Below, piece by piece: positions 1 through 8,184 of a stretch of 64,000 nucleotides of DNA (its first letter is position 1; each line of letters starts with the position of its first letter). The stretch is from Helicobacter cappadocius (GTDB lineage: Bacteria > Campylobacterota > Campylobacteria > Campylobacterales > Helicobacteraceae), in NCBI RefSeq assembly GCF_030688855.1, contig NZ_JAUYZK010000001.1, positions 226,143 to 290,142 of the forward strand. Reading direction: 5' to 3'. Made by a program: the position numbers and the translations under genes. The notes under the pieces were generated by a model. It was not told the origin of the DNA. It was given only the letters and a program-made list of their open reading frames with translations, and searched no databases.

Positions 1-68
1 TCACCGATTTTAGCACCTTCTTTAATAATAGCGGTAGCGGCTATCATCTTCTTATCTGGATTTGCCAT
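1..68 (-). CDS. lpxA: Acyl-ACP--UDP-GlcNAc O-acyltransferase, N-terminal fragment
   Basis: Only the first 22 codons are inside the window. They read MANPDKKMIAATAIIKEGAK and run off the left edge. The ATG at 66-68 lies directly downstream of the fabZ stop codon, so the two genes are almost certainly one operon. LpxA carries out the first acylation of lipid A in the cytoplasm, and fabZ-lpxA adjacency is very common in Gram-negatives, including Helicobacter. The ATAxI-type segment fits the first coil of a left-handed beta-helix acyltransferase. The call rests mainly on context and this short N-terminus. Confidence 0.75.
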   Translation of the reverse strand, partial: MANPDKKMIAATAIIKEGAKIG

Positions 69-70
69 AG

Positions 71-526
71 TTATTCCTTTTTTGCATCTGCAACCATCGC
101 TTTGATTTCAGCTTCAGCAACCACTTTATCTTCTACAAGTGTTTTGCATTCAAGCTGCCACACAGTTCCTTTGTGCTTTATAACATTTATTTCATATTCT
201 AGCTTATCTCCTGGTGTTACAGGTATGCGAAATTTTACCCTATCAATTGTCATAAAATAAACCACCTTGTTTTCAGCCATACTCAGATCATCTCCCCACG
301 TACTAACAAATGCCAACAATCCACCAGCTTGAGCCATTCCTTCAACAATCATCACTCCTGGATAGATGGGTTGATTTGGAAAATGTCCCAAAAATACTTC
401 TTCATTTGCGGTGATATTTTTGTATGCTTTGATACTTTTTCCTGTTATGATATCAGTTACTCTATCAACCAAAAGCATAGGGTATCTGTGTGGAAGTATT
501 TTTTTGATTTTGTTTATATCCATCAT
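71..526 (-). CDS. fabZ: 3-hydroxyacyl-ACP dehydratase FabZ
   Basis: This 151-residue protein dehydrates 3-hydroxyacyl-ACP in the type II fatty-acid elongation cycle in the cytoplasm. The family signature is clear: LPHRYPMLLVDRV near the N-terminus and GHFPNQPIYPGVMIVEGMAQ around residues 47-66. That segment holds the catalytic histidine of GHFP and the catalytic glutamate of VEGMAQ. Length is normal for FabZ. The start has two consecutive Met codons (526 and 523), so it is uncertain by one residue. lpxA follows two bases downstream, coupling fatty-acid and lipid A synthesis. Confidence 0.97.
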   Translation of the reverse strand: MMDINKIKKILPHRYPMLLVDRVTDIITGKSIKAYKNITANEEVFLGHFPNQPIYPGVMIVEGMAQAGGLLAFVSTWGDDLSMAENKVVYFMTIDRVKFRIPVTPGDKLEYEINVIKHKGTVWQLECKTLVEDKVVAEAEIKAMVADAKKE

Positions 527-583
527 TTTTTAAACCTCAATTTTTGATAATCTTTGATGTGATTTTAGCAAAATATCTTTTAA

Positions 584-1744
584 TTACAAATTTTCGATTA
601 CTCTAAAAATAATCTCTTCTTGAAAGATGCTTTTAATATTTATTCGGAGGCTTTCTGTATAGATTTCATCTATTATAATAATGGGATTGATACTATCATC
701 TCCACATAAAAAATTCCTAAAAAATATTTCATCATCATATTTTGGAGGATTGTATAAAAGCTCTTTGATGTTTTTATACGAGGTGTTTAAGATCATATTG
801 AATATATCTAAATGAACAAAAACACTATCATCTTTTTTGCTATAGCCAATTAGATATTTGTGAATAGGAGCATTTTTGTATTCAAAGGCTTGTTTTTCGA
901 GGTTATAAAATTTTGAAGTATTCTCAAAAATATTTGGTTTTATCCAAAAGATAGGACCTGTTCTTGCATCTTTTTTGTTTTGGGATTTTGCAATAATATA
1001 ACTAGGCATATGATTTCCTCCTCTTTCAACTTTTGCACTTAATAATCTCCAAACCATATATTTTCTTTGAGTAAGAATATATTCTTTGTTGTATTTTTCA
1101 AGTTCATTTCGAAGAGAGAAAATATCTCTTCTCTCTTCGATACTTCCAGGAAGAATTTGTGATCCAATATGACTCATCATTTCCAAAGAAAATCTTTTTT
1201 GACTATTTCTTTGTTGCTCAAGTGCAAAATTGCATCCGCAATAGTTTTGTCTATAAAGATTATCTGCTTTTGCTAACTCATTTTGTTTTTGAGTGCCTCC
1301 ATTGGATCGGACATCTATTTTTATGAATTCTAATCCTTCTTTCTGTGCTATAGAGTCGCCCTGAACGTAGAGTATTTTTTGTTCTTTCATAGGGCTTGAA
1401 AGCAACGTGGTAGTAAATTTTTTTTCTCCTAATCTCTTTGCGATAGAAGCACTTTTAATCAGTCGAATATCAAAACATTGTGTGCAACGATTACCCTTTT
1501 CAGGTTCTTTTTCCAATCCTCTGACCCCATCAAACCAATTTTCTGTGTCATATTCTCCTTCAATGAGCTGGATTCCTAGCATATCACAACTTCTTTTTAC
1601 ATCTGAAAGTCTTAAATCATGTTCGCTTTTTGGATGAATATTTGGATTATAAAAAAATCCTACGAAACTTTCATGGGGATAAATTTTTGTTAATTCGCTT
1701 AGAAAATAATGACTATCAACAGAACAACAAATATGAACAAGCAT
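584..1744 (-). CDS. queH: Epoxyqueuosine reductase QueH (long form)
   Basis: QueH reduces epoxyqueuosine to queuosine in the wobble position of GUN tRNAs. It is the non-cobalamin alternative to QueG. The N-terminal 210 residues carry the family marks: ICCSVD with adjacent cysteines at 6-7, FFYNPNIHP, CDMLGIQLIEGEYD, KSASIAKRLGEKKFTTTLLSSP, and YCGCNFAL with two further cysteines. Those cysteines should bind the iron centres. At 386 residues it is about twice the length of minimal QueH proteins. The C-terminal 170 residues are an extension with no motif I recognise. Three further queuosine genes (queF, queD, queE) lie elsewhere in the window. Confidence 0.9.
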   Translation of the reverse strand: MLVHICCSVDSHYFLSELTKIYPHESFVGFFYNPNIHPKSEHDLRLSDVKRSCDMLGIQLIEGEYDTENWFDGVRGLEKEPEKGNRCTQCFDIRLIKSASIAKRLGEKKFTTTLLSSPMKEQKILYVQGDSIAQKEGLEFIKIDVRSNGGTQKQNELAKADNLYRQNYCGCNFALEQQRNSQKRFSLEMMSHIGSQILPGSIEERRDIFSLRNELEKYNKEYILTQRKYMVWRLLSAKVERGGNHMPSYIIAKSQNKKDARTGPIFWIKPNIFENTSKFYNLEKQAFEYKNAPIHKYLIGYSKKDDSVFVHLDIFNMILNTSYKNIKELLYNPPKYDDEIFFRNFLCGDDSINPIIIIDEIYTESLRINIKSIFQEEIIFRVIENL

Positions 1745-1753
1745 TTTTAATCC

Positions 1754-1846
1754 TTATTTTTTTAATACAAAATATATATAAGCACCTATTCCAACTATAA
1801 ATACCAAAACCAAAAATACCAATAACAAGATGTCTAAAAAATCCAT
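1754..1846 (-). CDS. Small single-pass membrane peptide, 30 residues
   Basis: This short frame lies in the gap between rlmN and queH. It encodes a start of MDFLDILLL followed by an unbroken hydrophobic stretch (about residues 6-28) and ends with KK. The ATG shares its A with the last base of the rlmN TGA stop (TGATG), a classical translational-coupling arrangement. Its TAA is nine bases before the queH start. The acidic N-terminus, one transmembrane helix and positive C-terminus suggest an N-out/C-in topology. Function is unknown. Support is the coupling geometry and the clean hydrophobic helix; conservation would need checking in relatives. Confidence 0.55.
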   Translation of the reverse strand: MDFLDILLLVFLVLVFIVGIGAYIYFVLKK

Positions 1847-2967
1847 CACAATTCCTTATTTTTAAATGTTCCACGTGGAACATTTGGGGATTGAGTCTCT
1901 AAAATATTTTTTTCTCTGAGCTGCCCACAAGCTGCACTAATATCAATACCTTTAGATTCTCTAATGGTACAGAGAAGACCTTTATTTGTAAGAAAATCTG
2001 CAAATTTTCGTACCTGCATTATTTCAGGTCTTTGAAATTCTGATCCTTCGTGAGGATTAAATAGAATAAGATTTACCTTTGCTTTGATTCCATCTAGAAG
2101 CTTCAGTAATTTTTTTGCACTCGCAAGATCATCATTTATATTTTTGATAACTAGATATTCAAACATTACTCTTTTTCTAGCATCAACAGGAAAAGTTTTT
2201 ACCGCACTGATAACACTTTGTATATTATAGGCTTTGTTCATTGGAATAAGCTGACTACGAAGTGTATCATCAACTGCATGTAGCGATATAGCCAATTGAA
2301 CTCCTAACTCCATTTTACCTAATTGGGTGATTTTTGGAGCAATACCGCTTGTAGATATGGTTTGCCTTCTTGCAGATATGGATAGTCCATCTAGTTCGCT
2401 CAATATTTTTATAGCTTGACTGACATTTTGTAGATTATCCAGAGGTTCTCCCATACCCATATAAACAATATTCACTCTTTTTTCTGGCGGAATATCATTG
2501 TCTTTTTTGAGTTGAACAACTTGTTCTACAATTTCTCCACTACTTAGGTTTCGAACAAATCCCCCCTTTGCTGTATAGCAAAAAGCACAACCAACCTTAC
2601 ATCCAACTTGACTTGATAGGCAAAAAGTCCATTTTTCACTTTCAATGATTTTGCCATTTTCATCTTGTTTTTTATCTCTCATTTTTATAAAAACGCTTTC
2701 AAAACTCAATCCATCGTTAGTTCTAAAAAGATATTTCTTAGTGCCATCTTTGCTTGTTTGAATTTGGATGATTTCAAGATTTTTTATTTGATATTCATTT
2801 TCTAATTTTTCCCTCATTTCTTTTGGAAGATTTTGCATTTTAGAAAAATCGTTTTCATATTTTATATAAAGCCAATTATAAATTTGTTTGGCACGAAAAA
2901 TTGGCTGAAGGAGTTGTTCTAATTCTTCTAGCCTATAATCATAGATATTTTTTTTGATTTCTATCAT
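1846..2967 (-). CDS. rlmN: Dual-specificity rRNA/tRNA adenine-C2 methyltransferase RlmN
   Basis: RlmN is a radical-SAM enzyme that makes 2-methyladenosine at 23S rRNA A2503 and at A37 of some tRNAs. The CX3CX2C iron-sulfur motif is visible as [21 protein letters not shown] and the C-terminal ISAACGQL, holding the second catalytic cysteine, are also present. Length is 373 residues. The last roughly 20 residues ([19 protein letters not shown]) extend past the conserved end and are encoded partly by a parS-like palindrome. The start ATG overlaps the stop of the upstream phosphorylase-like gene by four bases, and the stop overlaps a small membrane-peptide gene by one, so this is a tight operon. 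Confidence 0.96.
   Translation of the reverse strand: MIEIKKNIYDYRLEELEQLLQPIFRAKQIYNWLYIKYENDFSKMQNLPKEMREKLENEYQIKNLEIIQIQTSKDGTKKYLFRTNDGLSFESVFIKMRDKKQDENGKIIESEKWTFCLSSQVGCKVGCAFCYTAKGGFVRNLSSGEIVEQVVQLKKDNDIPPEKRVNIVYMGMGEPLDNLQNVSQAIKILSELDGLSISARRQTISTSGIAPKITQLGKMELGVQLAISLHAVDDTLRSQLIPMNKAYNIQSVISAVKTFPVDARKRVMFEYLVIKNINDDLASAKKLLKLLDGIKAKVNLILFNPHEGSEFQRPEIMQVRKFADFLTNKGLLCTIRESKGIDISAACGQLREKNILETQSPNVPRGTFKNKEL
1864..1885. promoter_or_regulatory. parS-like ParB-binding palindrome, copy 1
   Basis: A perfect 22-bp palindrome whose 16-bp core at 1867-1882 is TGTTCCACGTGGAACA. This matches the bacterial parS consensus TGTTnCACGTGnAACA. It lies inside the 3' end of rlmN and is translated as N-V-P-R-G-T. 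A second copy sits 1.36 kb away at 3225-3240. A perfect 16-mer of this kind twice in 1.4 kb is not expected by chance, so chromosomal centromere function is likely. Confidence 0.85.
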
Positions 2968-3509
2968 AATGTGTAATTATTCCTTATAAATTCTTCTATA
3001 GTTTCTTTTGCTTTTTGATGATTTTGAACAAAATCCTTATGAGCATTATCATTGCAATAGTTTGTAACACAAAATATTCCATAAGATTTGATTCCAAAGT
3101 TTTGTGCCACCTTTAGTACAGAAAAAAATTCCATATTCTCAAGCATAATACCAGCATAGACCATTTTTTTTGATAGCTCTAGATTTGTATTGATATAGTT
3201 ACTCGAATTCACAATCATATTTTTTGTTCCACGTGGAACATTTTCAAATTCCATTTCTATTTGATTGTCGATGGGGGTATATGTATCTGTATTGATATAG
3301 CTCATTTCAATCTGAGTTGCTTTTGTGCTAAGACAAATTTCAAATGGTTGGATATCATAGCTATATGATCCAGCAGATCCTATAAAGATAATCTCACCCA
3401 CAATTTCGCGAGAACAAATCCTGGTTAGATTAATAGCACTTTCGATCATGCCAATACCAATTGATTTGGCAAAACTAAAACTTTCTACTTTTCCTGCACA
3501 AACAAACAT
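2964..3509 (-). CDS. Nucleoside phosphorylase-like protein (short)
   Basis: This 181-residue protein resembles the purine nucleoside phosphorylase/MTAN fold. [10 protein letters not shown] at the start, then [15 protein letters not shown] (a phosphate-loop-like GSAG) and the C-terminal block [17 protein letters not shown]. That block contains the E-N-M-E pattern that contacts ribose in the family. It is shorter than the usual 230 or more residues, so activity is uncertain. Another family member, mtnN, is complete at 33903-34604. A parS-like palindrome is embedded at 3225-3240 and encodes NVPRGT between two conserved blocks. It overlaps rlmN by four bases and starts one base after hisF. Confidence 0.7.
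   Translation of the reverse strand: MFVCAGKVESFSFAKSIGIGMIESAINLTRICSREIVGEIIFIGSAGSYSYDIQPFEICLSTKATQIEMSYINTDTYTPIDNQIEMEFENVPRGTKNMIVNSSNYINTNLELSKKMVYAGIMLENMEFFSVLKVAQNFGIKSYGIFCVTNYCNDNAHKDFVQNHQKAKETIEEFIRNNYTL
3225..3240. promoter_or_regulatory. parS-like ParB-binding palindrome, copy 2
   Basis: A perfect 16-bp palindrome TGTTCCACGTGGAACA identical to the core of the copy at 1867-1882. It lies within the nucleoside-phosphorylase-like gene and is read in the same phase, again giving N-V-P-R-G-T. The flanking bases are not palindromic here, so only the 16-bp core is shared, as expected for a protein-binding site rather than a duplicated gene segment. Confidence 0.85.
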
Positions 3510-3510
3510 A

Positions 3511-4281
3511 TTAGAGCCTTATAGGAATATTATGATGATGAAGATAAGATTTTAGATCTTTTATAGTGATTTCATCAAGATGGAAAATACTAGCAGCTAG
3601 AGCCGCATCTGCAATTCCAAGATTAAAGATTTCTAATATATGTTCTTTTGTTCCTGCTCCACCACTTGCTATGATTGGAATATTTACGGCTTTATCCAGC
3701 ATTTTGAGGGCTTTAATGTCATATCCACATTTTGTACCATCAGTATCCATGCTTGTAAGAAGAATTTCTCCAGCACCTCTTTGGGAAACTTCTTTTGCCC
3801 ATTCAATCATGTCTTTGCCTGTATTTTCTCTTCCACCTTGTATATAAACTTCCCATTTTTCTAATTGAGTGGGATGTTTTTTTATATCAATAGCTGCCAC
3901 GATACACTGAGAACCAAATCTTTTTGCTCCTTCTGTAATAAGATCAGGGTTTTTAATCGCAGCACTATTGAGACTGATTTTGTCAGCTCCGACATCAAGA
4001 AGGCTATAAATATTATCTAATGTTTTTATTCCTCCTCCAATAGTGAGTGGTATAAAGGTTACCTTTGCTACTTGGGAAACAATATCAACCATTGTATTGC
4101 GTCTTTCATATGAGGCACTGATATCTAAAAATACAAGTTCATCAGCCCCTGCGTCATTGTATTTTTTTGCCATTAAAATGGGATCGCCCATATCTTTGAG
4201 TCCAACAAAATTAACTCCCTTGACAACTTTACCTTCATTAATATCCAGGCAAGGAATGATTCGCTTTGCAAAATGATTCAT
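3511..4281 (-). CDS. hisF: Imidazole glycerol phosphate synthase cyclase subunit HisF
   Basis: HisF closes the imidazole ring in histidine biosynthesis, using ammonia delivered by HisH, and releases AICAR to purine synthesis. The beta/alpha-barrel hallmarks are present: [18 protein letters not shown] with the catalytic Asp near residue 11, [15 protein letters not shown] with the second catalytic Asp, [11 protein letters not shown], and [10 protein letters not shown]. Length is 256 residues, as usual. It is the only his gene in the window. H. pylori lacks this pathway, so its presence argues for another Helicobacter. It has its own promoter, diverging from ksgA, and a GGAGA ribosome site before the ATG. 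Confidence 0.97.
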   Translation of the reverse strand: MNHFAKRIIPCLDINEGKVVKGVNFVGLKDMGDPILMAKKYNDAGADELVFLDISASYERRNTMVDIVSQVAKVTFIPLTIGGGIKTLDNIYSLLDVGADKISLNSAAIKNPDLITEGAKRFGSQCIVAAIDIKKHPTQLEKWEVYIQGGRENTGKDMIEWAKEVSQRGAGEILLTSMDTDGTKCGYDIKALKMLDKAVNIPIIASGGAGTKEHILEIFNLGIADAALAASIFHLDEITIKDLKSYLHHHNIPIRL

Positions 4282-4304
4282 TATTTCTCCATGATTTAGA
4301 AGAA

Positions 4305-4310
4305 ATTATA
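4305..4310 (-). promoter_or_regulatory. Promoter -10 for hisF operon
   Basis: On the minus strand the hexamer TATAAT lies here, 24 bases before the hisF ATG. A start of transcription near 4298 would leave a leader of about 17 nt containing GGAGAA. It is back-to-back with the ksgA -10 at 4359-4364. Confidence 0.6.
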
Positions 4311-4358
4311 ATATTTCATACCTTTAATTTTACTATTTACAAATTACGAAAAAATAGA

Positions 4359-4364
4359 TAAAAT
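4359..4364 (+). promoter_or_regulatory. Promoter -10 for ksgA operon
   Basis: TAAAAT in a TAGATAAAATGG context. Transcription would begin near 4371, just ahead of the AGGAG ribosome site at 4378-4382. If so, the ATG at 4363-4365 lies upstream of the transcript and cannot be used. That bears on the unusual start of ksgA. Confidence 0.5.
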
Positions 4365-4377
4365 GGAGGGAAATTTT

Positions 4378-4391
4378 AGGAGTTCGTAATT
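4378..4391 (+). promoter_or_regulatory. Ribosome site AGGAG followed by ATT start codon
   Basis: AGGAG at 4378-4382, six bases, then ATT at 4389-4391 in the ksgA frame. The frame is closed upstream by TAG at 4377-4379. No ATG, GTG, TTG or CTG occurs in frame before the conserved FGQNFL motif. The spacing is ideal for ATT initiation. Confidence 0.65.
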
Positions 4392-5189
4392 CAGCACAGA
4401 GCGAAAAAGAAATTCGGACAGAATTTTTTAAAAGATCTTGGCTATGTTAATAAGATTGTCCAATCGATTCCCAATATATTTAAAGGCGAAAGAGTCGTAG
4501 AAATTGGGGTTGGCTTGGGTGATTTAACAGATAAGTTGCTTGAATTTTATCAACTTAAAGCGTATGAAGTCGATAGTGATTTATGTTCTTTTCTTCTGCA
4601 AAAATATAAAGCTCCTATCGCCTCTGAGGATTTAGTTCTTGTTTGCCAAGATGTTTTGGAGCTCCCATTAAAAGAAGGTTGGCTTGATGATAAGGAGTAT
4701 ATTCTTGTATCAAATCTTCCATATTATATAGCTTCAACGATTTTGCTACGAGTTCTAAGAGATCCAAAATGCAGAGGTTTTGTCGTAATGACACAAAAAG
4801 AAGTTGCACAGAAGTTTTGTGCCAAGAATGGGGACAGGAATTTTTGTGCTTTGAGCGTGATAACCCAAACGCTTGGAGAATCTGAAATGCTTTTTGATGT
4901 TCCAGGGGAAGCTTTTGAGCCTATACCCAAGGTAACTTCATCGGTTTTCAGGATAAGAAAGAATAATAATCTGATTCAAAGTGGCTTTGAAGAAATGCTT
5001 AGAGTTGCGTTTTGTGCCCCTAGAAAAAAACTATTTAGCAATCTTGCTAATAGATACGATAAAAAGATTCTTCAGGATTTGTTTGATGAACTTTCTATTG
5101 AGCTAGATATTAGGGCACATCAAATTCCAGCAACAATATATCACCAAATATACAACAACCTAAAGGTAGAAAAATATGGAAAACAATAA
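4389..5189 (+). CDS. ksgA: 16S rRNA dimethyladenosine transferase KsgA, probable AUU start
   Basis: KsgA dimethylates A1518/A1519 of 16S rRNA and acts as a late checkpoint in 30S assembly. The protein reads QHRAKKKFGQNFLKDLGYVN at the start, then VVEIGVGLGDLT (SAM loop), SNLPYYIAS (the NLPY catalytic motif), FVVMTQKEVAQKFCA and PIPKVTSSVF, all family signatures. The first ATG in frame, at 4515, would delete FGQNFL and the SAM loop. The frame therefore must start earlier, and the only plausible codon is ATT at 4389 behind AGGAG. That gives 266 residues, a normal length. A sequencing error or strain mutation is the alternative. rnj begins 14 bases before its end. Confidence 0.9.
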   Translation: MQHRAKKKFGQNFLKDLGYVNKIVQSIPNIFKGERVVEIGVGLGDLTDKLLEFYQLKAYEVDSDLCSFLLQKYKAPIASEDLVLVCQDVLELPLKEGWLDDKEYILVSNLPYYIASTILLRVLRDPKCRGFVVMTQKEVAQKFCAKNGDRNFCALSVITQTLGESEMLFDVPGEAFEPIPKVTSSVFRIRKNNNLIQSGFEEMLRVAFCAPRKKLFSNLANRYDKKILQDLFDELSIELDIRAHQIPATIYHQIYNNLKVEKYGKQ

Positions 5190-7203
5190 CGACAATATAA
5201 ATCAAAATCCTCCAGCAGGTGAGGGACAAAAAAAGAGATTTTTTAGGCCTCGTTTCAAAAGAAATTCAGAAAACGATGATAAAAGCCAAAATTCTAATAG
5301 TTCCTCTCATGCAGAAAATTCAGAGAAGCCACGACCTAGAAGATGGGTGGGTAAAAATAAAAATACCCATACCAATCCATCTCAGCCACAAGAATTAGAG
5401 GCCAAAAATGGAGTGCGCGAAATTCAAAGTATAGATGAACGCGGAAATTTGGGATTTCATAAAGATCTAAAAAGAGGGGTAGAGGCAAATAATCGTATCC
5501 AAAAAAATAGTCTTAATCCTCACTACAAACTTAATCTTAATACAAAAGCCAAGGTGCGTATCACTCCATTAGGTGGGCTTGGAGAGATAGGTGGGAATAT
5601 GATGGTGATGGAGACAGAAAACTCTGCGATTATTATTGATGTTGGAATGAGTTTTCCTGAGGAAAATATGCATGGCGTGGATATTTTGATACCGGATTTC
5701 AATTATTTATATGCTATCAAAGATAAAATAGCAGGTGTGATCATCACACACGCACATGAGGATCATATTGGAGCTGTGCCTTATCTATATAAACAGATGC
5801 AGTTTCCTTTGTATGGAACACCTCTATCCTTAGGGATGATAGGGAATAAATTCGATGAACACGGTCTCAAAAAATTCCGATCATTTTTCAAGATTGTTGA
5901 AAAACGTCATCCCATTGTTGTAGGTGATTTTGAGATAGAATGGATACATATCACGCACTCTATTATCGATGCTTCCGCTCTAGCGATTAGAACAGAAGCG
6001 GGAATTATTATTCATACAGGAGATTTTAAAATCGATCACACACCTATCGATAATCTACCTACAGATTTACATCGATTAGCTCACTATGGAGAAGAGGGAG
6101 TAATGTTACTTTTGAGTGATTCTACGAACTCTCACAGAAGCGGTGTTACTGCAAGTGAGGCAAGTGTTGGCCCCACTTTTGATTCACTTTTTAAGGGTGC
6201 CGAGGGACGTGTGATAATGAGTACCTTTTCTTCAAATATACATCGTGTTTATCAGGCAATTACTTATGGCTTGAAATACAATCGTAAGGTGGCTGTCATT
6301 GGACGCTCTATGGAAAAAAATCTTGATATTGCCCGTGAATTAGGTTACATAGACCTTCCGCATAATATTTTTATTGAGGCTCATGAGGTTGCAAAATATC
6401 CTGATGAGGAAGTTTTGATAGTCACGACAGGGAGTCAAGGCGAGACAATGAGTGCTCTATATCGAATGGCAACAGACGAACACAGACATATTAAGATCAA
6501 GCCTACAGATATGGTTATCATTTCTGCAAAAGCAATTCCTGGAAATGAAGGATCGGTTTCCACAGTTTTGAACTTTTTAATGAAAGCAGGTGCAAGGGTT
6601 GCATATCAAGATTTTAGTGAAATTCATGTGAGTGGTCATGCAGCACAAGAAGAACAAAAATTGATGTTGCGTTTAATAAAGCCAAAATTTTTCCTTCCCA
6701 TACATGGAGAATATAATCACGTGGCCAAACATAGAGATACCGCTATCAAATGCGGGGTTTTGGAAAAAAATATCTACCTGATGGAAGATGGAGATCAGGT
6801 TGAAGTCAATCCAAGCTATATAAGAAAGGTTCGCACAATAAAAAGTGGTAAAACTTATATTGATAATCAAGTGAATAGACAAATTGATAGCAATGTAGTT
6901 GCAGAGAGACAAGCTCTTGTTGATTGTGGTGTTGCAATCTTAAATATTTTTATTTCGCCTAGAGATCAGAAAATACTCAAAGAAACAAATATAATGACTC
7001 TTGGAATTGTAAATATTAGAGAAGAGAAAGATCTCTGCAGGGAGATTGAGAATGCACTAGAAATGTATATAAAAACTGCTAAAAAAGAAGTTTTAGAGAA
7101 TAAAAAGACTTTGGAAAACGAGATAAGGAATATAGCACGAAAACTTTTATTCAAAAAGCTTAAAAAGTATCCAACTATTATTACAAATACTTTTTTGTCT
7201 TAA
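5176..7203 (+). CDS. rnj: Ribonuclease J with long basic N-terminal extension
   Basis: RNase J is a metallo-beta-lactamase/beta-CASP enzyme with 5'-3' exonuclease and endonuclease activity and is central to mRNA decay. The HxHxDH zinc motif appears as ITHAHEDHIGAVPYL from about residue 190. IHTGDFKID, LLLSDSTN, the beta-CASP motifs VIMSTFSSNIHRV and GRSMEKN, and SGHAAQEEQKLMLRLIKPKFFLPIHGE also match. At 675 residues it has about 125 extra N-terminal residues, low in complexity and rich in Asn, Lys and Arg. H. pylori RNase J has a similar extension. It overlaps ksgA by 14 bases, so expression is coupled to an rRNA maturation factor. Confidence 0.96.
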   Translation: MENNNDNINQNPPAGEGQKKRFFRPRFKRNSENDDKSQNSNSSSHAENSEKPRPRRWVGKNKNTHTNPSQPQELEAKNGVREIQSIDERGNLGFHKDLKRGVEANNRIQKNSLNPHYKLNLNTKAKVRITPLGGLGEIGGNMMVMETENSAIIIDVGMSFPEENMHGVDILIPDFNYLYAIKDKIAGVIITHAHEDHIGAVPYLYKQMQFPLYGTPLSLGMIGNKFDEHGLKKFRSFFKIVEKRHPIVVGDFEIEWIHITHSIIDASALAIRTEAGIIIHTGDFKIDHTPIDNLPTDLHRLAHYGEEGVMLLLSDSTNSHRSGVTASEASVGPTFDSLFKGAEGRVIMSTFSSNIHRVYQAITYGLKYNRKVAVIGRSMEKNLDIARELGYIDLPHNIFIEAHEVAKYPDEEVLIVTTGSQGETMSALYRMATDEHRHIKIKPTDMVIISAKAIPGNEGSVSTVLNFLMKAGARVAYQDFSEIHVSGHAAQEEQKLMLRLIKPKFFLPIHGEYNHVAKHRDTAIKCGVLEKNIYLMEDGDQVEVNPSYIRKVRTIKSGKTYIDNQVNRQIDSNVVAERQALVDCGVAILNIFISPRDQKILKETNIMTLGIVNIREEKDLCREIENALEMYIKTAKKEVLENKKTLENEIRNIARKLLFKKLKKYPTIITNTFLS

Positions 7204-7212
7204 GGAGTGGTT

Positions 7213-8175
7213 GTGGATTTCAGTAATATTGCCAAAAAAGTTCTTGAAGATGAAGCTAAGGAACTCAATCATTTAGCTTCAAAATGTAAGGATATCCAGT
7301 GGGACAAAATTGTTGATATGATTGTTGCCGCAAGGGGAAAGTTGATCGTTTGCGGGGTTGGAAAGAGTGGTTTGATAGGACAAAAAATATCAGCTACACT
7401 TTCAAGCACGGGAACTCCTAGCTTCTTTCTTCATCCTACAGAAGCGATGCATGGAGATTTAGGAGCAGTAAGCAAAGAAGACATTGTTTTGGCTATCAGT
7501 TATAGTGGCGAAAGCGAAGAGCTTGTTGCGATTATGCCTCATTTAAAGAGGCTTAGTGGTGGTCTTATCACGATGAGCAAGAGTATAAATAGCTCTATTT
7601 CAAGACTTGGAGACTATTTTATTCCTCTTGAAATATCTCAAGAGGCTTGTCCTTTGGGTATAGCTCCTACAAGTTCGACAACTCTGACATTGGCATTGGG
7701 AGATGCCCTTTCTGTTTGTTTGATGGAAAAAAGAGGATTCAAGAAGAGTGATTTTGCTTCTTATCATCCAGGAGGAAGTCTAGGAAAAAAACTTTTTGTA
7801 AAGCTCAACGATTTGATGCAAACACAGAATTTGCCAATTATCAATGCAGAAATCACTCTTAAAGAAGCTGTTATTAAAATGACTGAATCAAGATTGGGAA
7901 ATGCAATCATTGCACAAGATGGAAAATTACTCGCAGTGCTTAGCGATGGCGATTTGCGTCGAGCGATGATGCGAGAAGATTTTAATTTCAATCATCCTGT
8001 GATATCTTATGCTTGTAAAAACCCAAAATATTGCGATAACCCAAATTTATTAGCAGTACAGGCATTGAAATATATTGAAGATAACAAAATCCAATTTTTG
8101 GTCGTCACTGATGAGGATAAAACAATAAGAGGTGCTATTCATCTGCATACTCTTATTAGTGCAGGGATTGAATAG
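7213..8175 (+). CDS. kdsD: Arabinose-5-phosphate isomerase KdsD/KpsF
   Basis: This enzyme interconverts ribulose-5-phosphate and arabinose-5-phosphate, the first step toward Kdo of the LPS core. An N-terminal SIS domain is clear (KLIVCGVGKSGLIGQKISATLSSTG, HPTEAMHGDLGAV, AISYSGESEEL, ACPLGIAPTSSTT). It is followed by two CBS repeats in the last 120 residues, including LLAVLSDGDLRRAM. I choose the GTG at 7213 over the GTG at 7207 because AAGGAG at 7202-7207 overlaps the earlier codon but lies five bases before the later one. That gives 320 residues. It follows rnj closely in the same operon. Confidence 0.93.
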   Translation: MDFSNIAKKVLEDEAKELNHLASKCKDIQWDKIVDMIVAARGKLIVCGVGKSGLIGQKISATLSSTGTPSFFLHPTEAMHGDLGAVSKEDIVLAISYSGESEELVAIMPHLKRLSGGLITMSKSINSSISRLGDYFIPLEISQEACPLGIAPTSSTTLTLALGDALSVCLMEKRGFKKSDFASYHPGGSLGKKLFVKLNDLMQTQNLPIINAEITLKEAVIKMTESRLGNAIIAQDGKLLAVLSDGDLRRAMMREDFNFNHPVISYACKNPKYCDNPNLLAVQALKYIEDNKIQFLVVTDEDKTIRGAIHLHTLISAGIE

Positions 8176-8184
8176 GAATATAAA

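Noticed and set aside
4363..4389. Eight-codon frame MEGNFRSS just before ksgA, possible leader peptide
   Set aside because: Its ATG overlaps the predicted -10 and precedes the transcript start; it has no ribosome site. It would matter only if transcription starts further upstream.
4515..5189. ksgA starting at the first in-frame ATG
   Set aside because: That would remove FGQNFL and the SAM-binding loop, which are readable in frame upstream.
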